Below are positions 1 to 8,096 of a DNA stretch of 64,000 bases, one piece after another; position 1 is the first letter of the stretch, and the number at the start of each line of letters is the position of its first letter. The translations under genes were made by a program, and so were the position numbers. A model generated the notes under the pieces. The model was not told the origin of the DNA and did no database searches. It saw nothing but the letters and a program-made list of their open reading frames with translations. This DNA is from an uncultured Lachnospiraceae bacterium (GTDB lineage: Bacteria > Bacillota > Clostridia > Lachnospirales > Lachnospiraceae). The stretch spans positions 61,608 through 125,607 of the forward strand of contig CAJTUZ010000009.1 in assembly GCA_910579735.1 (NCBI GenBank). Direction: 5' to 3'.

Positions 1-973
1 AGATCGGAATCTCTTTTCCGTTTACGGGATTGACCGCTGACATCCCCTCCAATTTTACGCCGGTCTTGTCTTTGGCAAGCTCCGCTCTTTCAAAATCGGA
101 TTTTCTTGCGGCCTGTTCTCTGTATGCGCATACGGCATCCCAGTTTTTCAGATCGTCTTTGTATTTATCAATTAACGGATGCTCCGGAGAAACGACCATA
201 TAAGTCGCGCCGAACAGCGTATCGCATCTGGTTGTATAAACGCGGAGTTTATCTTCTTTATCCTTGATCTTAAAGTCCACTTCCGCACCTGTCGATTTGC
301 CGATCCAGTTCTTCTGGGAAACTTTGACCTTTTCCACGTAATCCACCGTGTCAAGTCCTTTGATCAGCTGATCGGCATATTCGGTAATCTTTAACATCCA
401 CTGGCTCTTTACTTTACGGACAACCTCGGAACCGCATCTTTCACAGACGCCGTTCACCACTTCCTCGTTGGCAAGTCCTACTTTACAGGAAGTACACCAG
501 TTGATCGGCATCTCGGATTTATAGGCAAGTCCCGCTTTAAATAATTTTAAAAAGATCCACTGTGTCCATTTATAATAATCGGTATCGGTCGTATTGATCT
601 CTCTGTCCCAGTCAAAAGAATAACCCAGCGCATGGAGCTGGTTCTTGAAATGAATTACATTATTCTGTGTAACGATCCTCGGATGAATATGATTTTTGAT
701 CGCATAATTTTCTGTCGGAAGACCAAACGCATCCCACCCCATTGGATAAAGCACATTATATCCCTGCATTCTTCTTTTTCTTGCTACGATATCAAGCGCC
801 GTATAAGGTCTCGGATGCCCTACATGAAGTCCCTGTCCGGAAGGATATGGAAATTCTACGAGTGCATAATATTTCGGTTTGGAATAATCTTCGGAAGTTT
901 TAAATGCCTTCTCATCCTCCCAAATTTTCTGCCATTTCTGCTCTACTTCTCTGTGATTATAAACATCTGCCAT
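1..973 (-). CDS. leuS: Leucyl-tRNA synthetase, N-terminal part (cut by left edge)
   Basis: Charges tRNA-Leu with leucine in the cytoplasm. Only the first 324 codons are in the window; the gene runs off the left edge. The N-terminus carries the class I signature HVGH (residues 50-53, after PYPSGQGL), followed by the DAFGLPTENYA stretch and two CxxC pairs (CTSC and CERC, about residues 160-180) typical of the zinc-binding insert in this family. The start at 973 is preceded by GAGGG about 8 bases upstream. A promoter of good consensus lies about 35 bases upstream of the start codon, leaving only a short leader with no T-box. Function is recognised from family motifs; no frame problems are seen in this part. 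Confidence 0.96.
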   Translation of the reverse strand, partial: MADVYNHREVEQKWQKIWEDEKAFKTSEDYSKPKYYALVEFPYPSGQGLHVGHPRPYTALDIVARKRRMQGYNVLYPMGWDAFGLPTENYAIKNHIHPRIVTQNNVIHFKNQLHALGYSFDWDREINTTDTDYYKWTQWIFLKLFKAGLAYKSEMPINWCTSCKVGLANEEVVNGVCERCGSEVVRKVKSQWMLKITEYADQLIKGLDTVDYVEKVKVSQKNWIGKSTGAEVDFKIKDKEDKLRVYTTRCDTLFGATYMVVSPEHPLIDKYKDDLKNWDAVCAYREQAARKSDFERAELAKDKTGVKLEGMSAVNPVNGKEIPI

Positions 974-1005
974 TTTTCAACCCTCTTCTCTATCAAATCA
1001 TAATT

Positions 1006-1033
1006 ATTTTACTATACACGCATAATTTGTCAA
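1006..1033 (-). promoter_or_regulatory. Predicted sigma-A promoter of leuS
   Basis: On the minus strand TTGACA (1028-1033) and TAAAAT (1006-1011) are separated by 16 bases. Transcription would start about 25-30 bases upstream of the leuS start codon, too close for a T-box leader. Confidence 0.6.
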
Positions 1034-1151
1034 CCTTTAATTATCCGTTCCAAGTTGCAGCTCCTGCCTGATGCGTGCATTTTCCGCCGCCATCAAACCG
1101 GCAGGGGCATGATCTGTGCACCCGTGTCATGCACACCGGCAGACAGGACAT

Positions 1152-1189
1152 AAAAACAGGATGCCGTATCCCCCAACACTGCATCCTGC
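1152..1189 (-). terminator. Intrinsic terminator after the EF-G-like gene
   Basis: Minus strand: CAGGATGC arm (1182-1189) pairs with GCATCCTG (1157-1164), followed by TTTTTAT. It lies about 75 bases past the stop codon of the EF-G-like gene. The rest of the 974-1265 gap holds the leuS promoter and no convincing ORF. Confidence 0.65.
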
Positions 1190-1265
1190 TTTCCCTTCCC
1201 AAAAAGGAAATTTATCAGCCAAAAGGCGTGACCCTTTTACACACTGATTCTATGTTCTATATTGT

Positions 1266-3353
1266 CTATTCTTCACTGTCGTCAGCTTTGGCTGCTCTTG
1301 CGGCAACCTCCTTTTCCTGTACGTCGCCCGGCGCCTGCTCATATCTGGAGAACTGATATTCGTATGCTCCCCTTCCTCCTGTCATGGAACGCAGATCGGT
1401 ACAATATCCGTGCAGACATGACATCGGAATATCTGCTTCGATCACCTGCTTGCCGTCAGCCGAAGGATTCATGCCGAGCACTCTTCCGCGCCGTTTATTC
1501 AGATCTCCCATAACATCGCCTGTATAAGCATCCGGCACTGTTACTTTCAGAGAAACGATCGGTTCAAGAAGGATCGGTTTCGCTTCCATAAAACCTTTCT
1601 TAAATGCCTGAATCGTTGCCATCTTAAATGCCATCTCGGAGGAATCGACCGGATGATAGGAGCCATCATACAAGATCGCTTTTACGCCGACTACCGGGTA
1701 TGCCGCCAACGGTCCGGAAAGAACCGATTCCTGTAAGCCTTTCTCCACTGCCGGGAAGAAATTCTTCGGTACGGCGCCGCCTACTACCATTTGTTCAAAT
1801 ACATACGGCTCTTCTAAAGAACCTGAAGGCTCGAATTTCATCTTAACATGGCCGTACTGTCCGTGTCCGCCGGACTGTTTCTTATATTTATATTCCACAT
1901 CGGACTTCTTCTGGATCGTTTCTTTATAGGCAACCTTCGGCTTGGAAAGTTTGATACCGGCTTTGTATTCGCCAAGCAGCCTGCTTGTAACGACTTCCAG
2001 ATGCAGATCGCCCATACCGTATAATAACGTCTGTTTATTTTCTGCGTCATTGACTACTTTCAACGTCTGGTCTTCGTGTGTCATCTTTTGCAGAGACTGC
2101 GATATTTTATCGATATCCGCCTTGTTTAACGCCTGATAGCGCATCATCGTATACGGTGTTGAAATCTCGGTCTTGCCGTAGCGGATAGGATGTGCCTTCG
2201 TAGAAAGCGTGTTGCCGGTCCTTGCCGCCGTCAGCTTCGCAATCGCCCCGATATCTCCCGCATGCAGCTCTTTCATTTCGATCGGTTTGCTGCCCTGTAA
2301 TACGTATAATTTACTGATTTTTTCTTCAATGTCCTTCTCTTCATTGAAGATCAGATCATCGCTCTTAAATACGCCGGAGCATACTTTGATAAGCGAATAT
2401 TTTCCAATAAAAGGATCCACGATCGTCTTAAAGATATAAGCTGATTTCGGTTTGGAGAAATCGAAATTCGCTGCAAAAATCTCGTTTGTTTTCAGATTGA
2501 TCCCCGCCATTTCCCGGTTCTCCGGGCTCGGCATATATTTCACGATATCGTCAAGCAGCGTATAAATACCCTGGCAAAGCAGGCTGGAACCCATAGACAT
2601 CGGAACGATACTGCCTTCCATAACATTATTCCTAAGAGACGCTCTGATCTCTGCCTCGGAAAAAGCCTCCCCGTTAAAATAGCGCTCCATGAATTCTTCG
2701 CTTGTCTCAGCCACCGCTTCCATCAGAGCATCCCTGCAGATCTGCAGATTCGGTTTGCTGTATTCGGGCATTTCGCATTCGATAACTTCTTTATCTTTCC
2801 AACGATAAGCCTGTTCCGTGATCACATTGATATAACCTACAAACTTCTCGTCTTCACGAACAGGCAGATGGAACGGCGCCAGTTTCTTTCCGTATTTCTC
2901 GGTCATATCTTCTACAACCTGTCTAAAGGAAGCATTGTCGATATCCATATCCGTTACGAAGATAAAACGAGGCAGCTTATATTTCTCACAAAGCTCCCAT
3001 GCCTTCTCCGTACCGACTTCCACACCGGCTTTACCGGACACGACAATGATCGCGGCATCCGCTGCGCTGACTGCTTCCTCTACTTCTCCTACAAAATCAA
3101 AAAATCCCGGCGTATCCAGCAGATTGATCTTTACGCCTTCCCATTCGATCGGAACAACGGAGGTGGTAATAGATATCTGGCGCTTCTGCTCCTCCTTGCC
3201 ATAATCACTGATGGTATTGCCATCTGCTACCTTACCCATGCGTGAAGTCACTCCGGCAAGATATGCCATTGCTTCCACCAGGCTGGTCTTTCCACAGCCG
3301 CCATGCCCTAAAAGCACCACGTTACGAATTTTGTCAGTTGTGTAAACATTCAT
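1266..3353 (-). CDS. EF-G-like translational GTPase paralogue with degenerate G motifs
   Basis: 695 residues with the full EF-G domain order (G domain, domain II, III, IV, V). It is a paralogue, not the canonical fusA: no ribosomal str operon is near. The P-loop reads GHGGCGKT (16-23). The G3 motif reads DTPGFFDF (80-87), so the histidine that follows DTPG in canonical EF-G and EF-Tu is Phe84. The G4 position reads VTDMD (133-137) in place of NKxD. These changes suggest altered or lost GTP hydrolysis; some actinobacterial EF-G2 proteins are reported to bind but not hydrolyse GTP. The start at 3353 has a good GGAGG upstream. A monocistronic unit is likely, with its own promoter and terminator. 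It is not a clear TetM-type protein; the physiological role is unknown. Confidence 0.9.
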   Translation of the reverse strand: MNVYTTDKIRNVVLLGHGGCGKTSLVEAMAYLAGVTSRMGKVADGNTISDYGKEEQKRQISITTSVVPIEWEGVKINLLDTPGFFDFVGEVEEAVSAADAAIIVVSGKAGVEVGTEKAWELCEKYKLPRFIFVTDMDIDNASFRQVVEDMTEKYGKKLAPFHLPVREDEKFVGYINVITEQAYRWKDKEVIECEMPEYSKPNLQICRDALMEAVAETSEEFMERYFNGEAFSEAEIRASLRNNVMEGSIVPMSMGSSLLCQGIYTLLDDIVKYMPSPENREMAGINLKTNEIFAANFDFSKPKSAYIFKTIVDPFIGKYSLIKVCSGVFKSDDLIFNEEKDIEEKISKLYVLQGSKPIEMKELHAGDIGAIAKLTAARTGNTLSTKAHPIRYGKTEISTPYTMMRYQALNKADIDKISQSLQKMTHEDQTLKVVNDAENKQTLLYGMGDLHLEVVTSRLLGEYKAGIKLSKPKVAYKETIQKKSDVEYKYKKQSGGHGQYGHVKMKFEPSGSLEEPYVFEQMVVGGAVPKNFFPAVEKGLQESVLSGPLAAYPVVGVKAILYDGSYHPVDSSEMAFKMATIQAFKKGFMEAKPILLEPIVSLKVTVPDAYTGDVMGDLNKRRGRVLGMNPSADGKQVIEADIPMSCLHGYCTDLRSMTGGRGAYEYQFSRYEQAPGDVQEKEVAARAAKADDSEE

Positions 3354-3436
3354 ATCTTATCCTCCAATTCCGTCTGTTTTGTCATATGGCAAATAGTTAC
3401 AAGAAATATTTGCCCTCGTTTTGATATGATGTGTAT

Positions 3437-3465
3437 ATTTTACTAAATAATTTCTCAAAATGCAA
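3437..3465 (-). promoter_or_regulatory. Predicted promoter of the EF-G-like gene
   Basis: Minus strand TTGCAT (3460-3465), 17-base spacer, TAAAAT (3437-3442). It is back to back with the tyrA promoter and gives a leader of about 75 bases. Confidence 0.6.
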
Positions 3466-3511
3466 GAATTTTTGAATATTTTGCACCAAATAGATATTGT
3501 TTTTCTATTAT

Positions 3512-3540
3512 TTGACGAACCGCCGCCGTTGATATATTAT
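3512..3540 (+). promoter_or_regulatory. Predicted promoter of tyrA
   Basis: TTGACG (3512-3517), 17-base spacer, TATTAT (3535-3540), 43 bases upstream of the tyrA start codon. Confidence 0.6.
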
Positions 3541-3582
3541 TAAAACTATGAAAATAAAGGAAAGAAAGGCACGGTTATTAAC

Positions 3583-4683
3583 ATGAGCGCTTTTACCTGT
3601 GGATTTATCGGACTGGGTCTGATCGGCGGTTCCCTCGCCAGAGCGGTCCGCAATAAATTGCCGGAAGCATATATGATCGCTTACGACACCAATGTTTCAT
3701 CACTCAAACTTGCCGTTAAAGACGGCGTTATCAATGAAGCCTGCACGCAGATCGGAGATTCTTTTGAAAAATGTGATTATATTTTCCTGTGTGCACCGGT
3801 CTCCTTTAATGATGAAAATCTCATCACACTGCAAAGTCACCTTTCCAAAAATGCGGTACTGACTGACGTCGGCAGTGTTAAGACCGGCATTCACGAGCAT
3901 ATTACGGCCCTTGGACTGGAAGAACAGTTTATCGGCGGACACCCGATGACGGGATCGGAACGCTTCGGCTATGCCAATTCCAAAGCGTCGCTTTTTGAAA
4001 ATGCTTATTATATCCTGACGCCTTCCGATAAAATACCGACGGAAAAAGTGGCTGCTTTCCAGACACTGGTGCAGACGATCGGCGCCATTCCGCTCGTTCT
4101 TTCTTACAGGCAGCACGACTATGTGACCGCCGCCATCTCGCATCTGCCGCACGTTATCGCGGCTTCTTTGGTCAACCTGGTAAAAGATGCGGACTCCAAA
4201 GAAGGGATCATGAAAATGATTGCGGCGGGGGGCTTTAAGGATATTACGAGGATCGCTTCCTCTTCTCCTACGATGTGGCAGCACATCTGCCTGACCAATA
4301 CAGATAATATTTCTTCTTTACTGGAACAATATATACAGGATCTGACAGCATTTAAACAAAAACTGGACGCCAAAGACACCGATGTTCTTTACCGCTTTTT
4401 TGATGACGCACGTATCTACCGCGAATCATTCATAAATGTTTCAAGCGGCCCGATCAAGACAGAATATGTACTGACGGTAGATATCGCGGATAAACCCGGC
4501 GCGATCGCCGCCATCGCATCTTTGCTCGCAATGCATGATGTCAGCATCAAAAATATCGGTATCAATCACAACAGAGAACTGGCCGAAGGAGCGCTTCGGA
4601 TCGAGTTCTATGAAGATACCGCCGCCCGAAATGCCACGGATGTCTTGACATCACACGGCTACAACATTCACATGAAAGCATAA
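3583..4683 (+). CDS. tyrA: Prephenate dehydrogenase with C-terminal ACT domain
   Basis: Oxidises prephenate to 4-hydroxyphenylpyruvate in tyrosine synthesis, using NAD(P). The N-terminus has a Rossmann GxGxxG (FIGLGLIGGS, 8-17). The TDVGSVK motif lies at 94-100 and HPMTGSE, with the likely catalytic His120, at 120-126. Residues from about 297 to the end (VDIADKPGAIAAI) form an ACT domain, which in this family mediates feedback inhibition by tyrosine. The 366-residue length fits this two-domain form, with no fused chorismate mutase. It is followed after 100 bases by aroA, with which it probably shares a transcript. The ribosome site is weak (AAAGG, about 13 bases from ATG). Confidence 0.95.
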   Translation: MSAFTCGFIGLGLIGGSLARAVRNKLPEAYMIAYDTNVSSLKLAVKDGVINEACTQIGDSFEKCDYIFLCAPVSFNDENLITLQSHLSKNAVLTDVGSVKTGIHEHITALGLEEQFIGGHPMTGSERFGYANSKASLFENAYYILTPSDKIPTEKVAAFQTLVQTIGAIPLVLSYRQHDYVTAAISHLPHVIAASLVNLVKDADSKEGIMKMIAAGGFKDITRIASSSPTMWQHICLTNTDNISSLLEQYIQDLTAFKQKLDAKDTDVLYRFFDDARIYRESFINVSSGPIKTEYVLTVDIADKPGAIAAIASLLAMHDVSIKNIGINHNRELAEGALRIEFYEDTAARNATDVLTSHGYNIHMKA

Positions 4684-4783
4684 ACAGACCACAGACATCC
4701 ATAACGGAAAACTTCAGAAAGGAAACTACCCTGCCGACAGTTGTCAGACATTACGGCCGACAGACGGCAGATAGAACAAAAAC

Positions 4784-6082
4784 ATGAAAACCAATACCAT
4801 AAAGACGCTGCATGAAAATATAACAAACGGATTGCACGGAGAAGTCACCATACCGGGAGACAAATCCATTTCACACAGAGCGGTCATGTTCGGTGCGATC
4901 GCACGGGGCACTACAGAAGTGACTAATTTTCTACAGGGTGCAGACTGTCTCTCCACCATCGACTGTTTCCGCAGATTGGGAATCGAGATTGAAAATACTC
5001 CGGATAAAATACGGATTCATGGTAAGGGACTGCACGGTCTCCATGCTCCTTCATCGGTTCTCGATGCCGGTAACAGCGGCACGACTACCCGCCTGATTTC
5101 CGGTATTCTGGCTGCACAGTCCTTTGAAACGACCTTAACGGGAGACGCTTCTATCAGGAAACGCCCCATGCGCCGGATCATGGAACCGCTGTCTCTTATG
5201 GGCGCGGATATAAGCAGCGTAAACAGAAACGACTGCGCGCCCCTGCACATAAAGGGAAAGTCCCTGCACGGCATCCACTACCGTTCCAAAGTCGCTTCTG
5301 CACAGGTCAAATCCGCGGTCCTGCTCGCCGGTTTATATGCGGATGGCGAGACAAAGGTAACAGAACCCGTAATCAGCCGCAATCATTCCGAAATCATGCT
5401 GCGCTATTTCGGCGCGGATATCCGTACCGAAGGCCATACCGCCATTGTCCGTCCCAACCCTGACCTAACCGGTCAATCTGTAAACGTACCGGGAGACATC
5501 TCTTCCGCCGCCTACTTTATCGCTGCGGGACTCTGTGTACCGAACTCGGAAATACTGATCAGAAATGTCGGCATTAACCCCACAAGAGATGGCATTTTGA
5601 AAGTCGCACAGGCTATGGGCGGAGACATTACTTTATTAAACGAAAAACATGACGGGGAACCGACTGCCGATCTGCTTGTCAGATCCAGCTCCCTGCATGG
5701 CATCACGATCGAAGGCGATATCATTCCCACATTGATCGATGAACTTCCGATCATCAATATTATGGCTGCCGCAGCAGAAGGTACTACCGTCATTAAAGAT
5801 GCGGCGGAATTAAAGGTCAAGGAATCGAACCGGATCGACGTGATGGTCGAATATTTAAGCGCGATGGGCGCCGATATTACCGGTACGGACGACGGTATGA
5901 TCATTACGGGAGGCAGGCCGCTGCATGGCGCCGTTATCGATTCCCATATGGATCACAGAATCGCCATGAGTTTTTCTATCGCCGCTTTGCTTGCACAGGG
6001 AGAGACAATAATAAAAGGAAGTGAACTGGTAGAAATCAGTTACCCTTCCTTCTATGATGATCTGCATAATTTACGAAGATAA
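4784..6082 (+). CDS. aroA: 3-phosphoshikimate 1-carboxyvinyltransferase (EPSP synthase)
   Basis: Transfers the enolpyruvyl group of PEP to shikimate 3-phosphate in the shikimate pathway. Family motifs are all present: PGDKSISHR (24-32), LDAGNSGTTTRL, KRPMRRIMEPL, DELPIINI, KVKESNRID and DHRIAMS near the C-terminus. The 432 residues match the family. The gene follows tyrA in the same direction; other shikimate genes are not in the window. Its last 12 bases overlap the 3' end of the convergent VanZ-like gene, so there is no room for a separate terminator between them. Confidence 0.97.
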   Translation: MKTNTIKTLHENITNGLHGEVTIPGDKSISHRAVMFGAIARGTTEVTNFLQGADCLSTIDCFRRLGIEIENTPDKIRIHGKGLHGLHAPSSVLDAGNSGTTTRLISGILAAQSFETTLTGDASIRKRPMRRIMEPLSLMGADISSVNRNDCAPLHIKGKSLHGIHYRSKVASAQVKSAVLLAGLYADGETKVTEPVISRNHSEIMLRYFGADIRTEGHTAIVRPNPDLTGQSVNVPGDISSAAYFIAAGLCVPNSEILIRNVGINPTRDGILKVAQAMGGDITLLNEKHDGEPTADLLVRSSSLHGITIEGDIIPTLIDELPIINIMAAAAEGTTVIKDAAELKVKESNRIDVMVEYLSAMGADITGTDDGMIITGGRPLHGAVIDSHMDHRIAMSFSIAALLAQGETIIKGSELVEISYPSFYDDLHNLRR

Positions 6083-6574
6083 TTTGACTAAAAGACGGTT
6101 CATAAAATAAGAAATGACCATACAGGCAATTCCTGCAGCGCTTCCGTACCAGTTAAGTACCACATCTGTCATGTGAAAATGCCTGCCATCAATGAACTGT
6201 TTATAATATTCCGTATAATAAGCCAATATGTAACAGGCGCCGCCGGAGAGCAATACGCCGAGTATCCGGTAGTATCTGCGGAAAATGACCATGCTGACAA
6301 ATGTTCCGACAAGTCCTACGACAAAGAACAGTCCCAGATGTGCGGCATAGCGCAGCATCTTGCTGATCGTCTTGATTTCATCAGCCGTCGGTTCCTCATA
6401 AATCCTTGCGGCGATCCGTTCTGCAATGTTCATTGTTTCACTTATGGAACGCTCGCCTTCCTGAAAGGAAAGGATCATGACCAAATACAAAAGCAGCAGC
6501 ATCACCAGGACGGAGGTAAAAACAACGATCAGTTCCAGCCATAAATTCTGATTTTTCTTTTTTTCACCCGACAC
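6071..6574 (-). CDS. VanZ-like membrane protein
   Basis: 167 residues with four predicted membrane segments (about 12-36, 70-92, 97-115 and 133-160) separated by short charged loops. The pattern FxGRxxxxxDVVLNxxGxxxG near the C-terminus (FIDGRHFHMTDVVLNWYG) is typical of the VanZ-like family. The family name derives from a teicoplanin-resistance protein, but most chromosomal members have no proven link to resistance; the function here is unknown. It starts 3 bases downstream of the PilZ gene and is probably cotranscribed with it. Its 3' end overlaps aroA on the opposite strand by 12 bases. Confidence 0.8.
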   Translation of the reverse strand: MSGEKKKNQNLWLELIVVFTSVLVMLLLLYLVMILSFQEGERSISETMNIAERIAARIYEEPTADEIKTISKMLRYAAHLGLFFVVGLVGTFVSMVIFRRYYRILGVLLSGGACYILAYYTEYYKQFIDGRHFHMTDVVLNWYGSAAGIACMVISYFMNRLLVKLSS

Positions 6575-6577
6575 GTT

Positions 6578-6922
6578 CTATTTCTCCATATTTTCCATAC
6601 TTCCCATTGTGTCAAATACTTCTATCCTTCTTGTATCCATCTCGGACATTCCGATAAAGACAGCGCCGTAATGATATTGATGATCGGCCAACTTTTCCAC
6701 TCTGACGATTTCCAGAAAAGCATGGATCGATTCTTTCATCCAGATCGTCAGAAATGCTTCGTATACATTTCCGATATCCAACTGGCTGTCACAGACAAAA
6801 CCTACGCCGCTCTTGGATAAGTCTGAGATCTCTATTGCGACTTCTTCTGCAGCCCCCCGCAGATTCTTGATCAGCAGACGGGATTCCAGCTCCATGCGTC
6901 TGCTTTTTCTTCTCTCTTCCAT
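6578..6922 (-). CDS. PilZ-domain protein
   Basis: A single-domain 114-residue protein. It has the PilZ hallmarks: an arginine-rich N-terminus (RRKSRRMELESRL) and DLSKSGVGF (about 33-41), matching the RxxxR and D/NxSxxG elements that bind cyclic di-GMP. It therefore probably acts as a small cytoplasmic c-di-GMP receptor. It lies between queA (46 bases) and the VanZ-like gene (3 bases), all leftward. No diguanylate cyclase or phosphodiesterase gene is visible in the window, so the partner is unknown. Confidence 0.82.
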   Translation of the reverse strand: MEERRKSRRMELESRLLIKNLRGAAEEVAIEISDLSKSGVGFVCDSQLDIGNVYEAFLTIWMKESIHAFLEIVRVEKLADHQYHYGAVFIGMSEMDTRRIEVFDTMGSMENMEK

Positions 6923-6968
6923 AAAAGTACCCCCATACCTTTTTCAGTAGTGCATACCCCATTTTACC

Positions 6969-8033
6969 TTATTCCGCATATTTTGTAAAGGAATCTGTCA
7001 CAAACATGGCATCCCCAAAGCTGAAAAAGCGATACCGCTCCCTGACAGCTTCTTCATAGGCATGCAGTACTTTTTCTCTTCCGGCCAGCGCAGAAACAAG
7101 CATGACTAACGTAGATTCCGGCAGATGAAAATTAGTGATCAGTGCATCCAGCACCTTAAAACGATAACCGGGATAAATGAAAATCTGCGTATTGCCGCAG
7201 CATTCACGAAGCTTTCCGTTCTCATCGGCCGCGCTCTCGATCGTTCTGCAGCTTGTCGTTCCGACACAGATTACGCGGTGTCCGCTTTCTTTGGCGGCGT
7301 TTATCTGATCCGCCGCTTCTTTTGTGATCTGATAATATTCCGAATGCATATGGTGCTCCAGAATATTGTCCGTTTTCACCGGCCGGAACGTGCCAAGCCC
7401 GACATGCAGCGTTACATAAGCAATACGTACACCCTTTTTTTCGATTTCGTCAAGCAGCTGCCTCGTAAAATGCAGCCCTGCCGTCGGTGCGGCTGCCGAG
7501 CCTTCATAACGGGCATAGACTGTCTGATAACGGTTCTTGTCTTCCAATTTGTGCGTAATATAGGGCGGCAGCGGCATTTCTCCAAGCTTATCCAGCACTT
7601 CTTCGAAAATCCCTTCATAAGCAAAGCGGATCAGCCTGTTACCCTCTTCCAGGATCTCCAGCACTTCCGCATGCAAAAGTCCGTCTCCGAATACCAGTCT
7701 CATACCGGGCCTTGCTTTTTTGCCGGGTTTTACAAGCGTCTCCCACATATCGTTTTCCTTGCGCTTCAAAAGGAGCACTTCAACCGAGGCGCCCGTGTCT
7801 TCACGGACGCCCATAAGTCTTGCCGGAATCACCTTCGTATCATTCAGGACCAGGCAGTCGCCCGGGCACAGATACTCTGTGATCTCGTGAAAAATATGAT
7901 GTTCTACCGCACCGGTCTCTTTATTTAACATAAGAAGTCTCGATGCACTGCGGTCTTTAATCGGATCCTGTGCGATCAGTTCCTGCGGCAGATCAAAATA
8001 AAAATCTGATTTTTTCAGTTCTTTTTTTTCCAT
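6969..8033 (-). CDS. queA: S-adenosylmethionine:tRNA ribosyltransferase-isomerase
   Basis: Transfers and isomerises the ribosyl group of SAM onto preQ1-modified tRNA to make epoxyqueuosine. The 354-residue protein shows the family's conserved stretches: FYFDLPQELIAQDP at the N-terminus, LNDTKVIPARL, AAPTAGLHFT, HVGLGTFRPV and ALITNFHLPESTLVML. The start at 8033 begins MEKKELKKSDF. tgt is not adjacent, unlike the common queA-tgt pairing. It sits in a leftward run after the M18 aminopeptidase (63-base gap). Confidence 0.97.
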   Translation of the reverse strand: MEKKELKKSDFYFDLPQELIAQDPIKDRSASRLLMLNKETGAVEHHIFHEITEYLCPGDCLVLNDTKVIPARLMGVREDTGASVEVLLLKRKENDMWETLVKPGKKARPGMRLVFGDGLLHAEVLEILEEGNRLIRFAYEGIFEEVLDKLGEMPLPPYITHKLEDKNRYQTVYARYEGSAAAPTAGLHFTRQLLDEIEKKGVRIAYVTLHVGLGTFRPVKTDNILEHHMHSEYYQITKEAADQINAAKESGHRVICVGTTSCRTIESAADENGKLRECCGNTQIFIYPGYRFKVLDALITNFHLPESTLVMLVSALAGREKVLHAYEEAVRERYRFFSFGDAMFVTDSFTKYAE

Positions 8034-8096
8034 ATAATATTCTCACACTTATCTTTTCATCAGTGCTTACTATGATACATACCGGTCCATGCGTTC

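Noticed and set aside
1266..3353. EF-G-like gene as a tetracycline ribosomal protection gene
   Set aside because: The residues around domain IV tip and the G motifs do not match TetM/TetO, there are no mobile element traces, and base composition fits its surroundings.
6071..6574. VanZ-like gene as glycopeptide resistance
   Set aside because: VanZ-like proteins are widespread; no vanHAX or vanRS set is present and the nearby kinase genes are not linked to it.
7125..7928. 267-codon plus-strand ORF inside queA
   Set aside because: Antisense shadow of a clear queA; composition does not look like a protein family.
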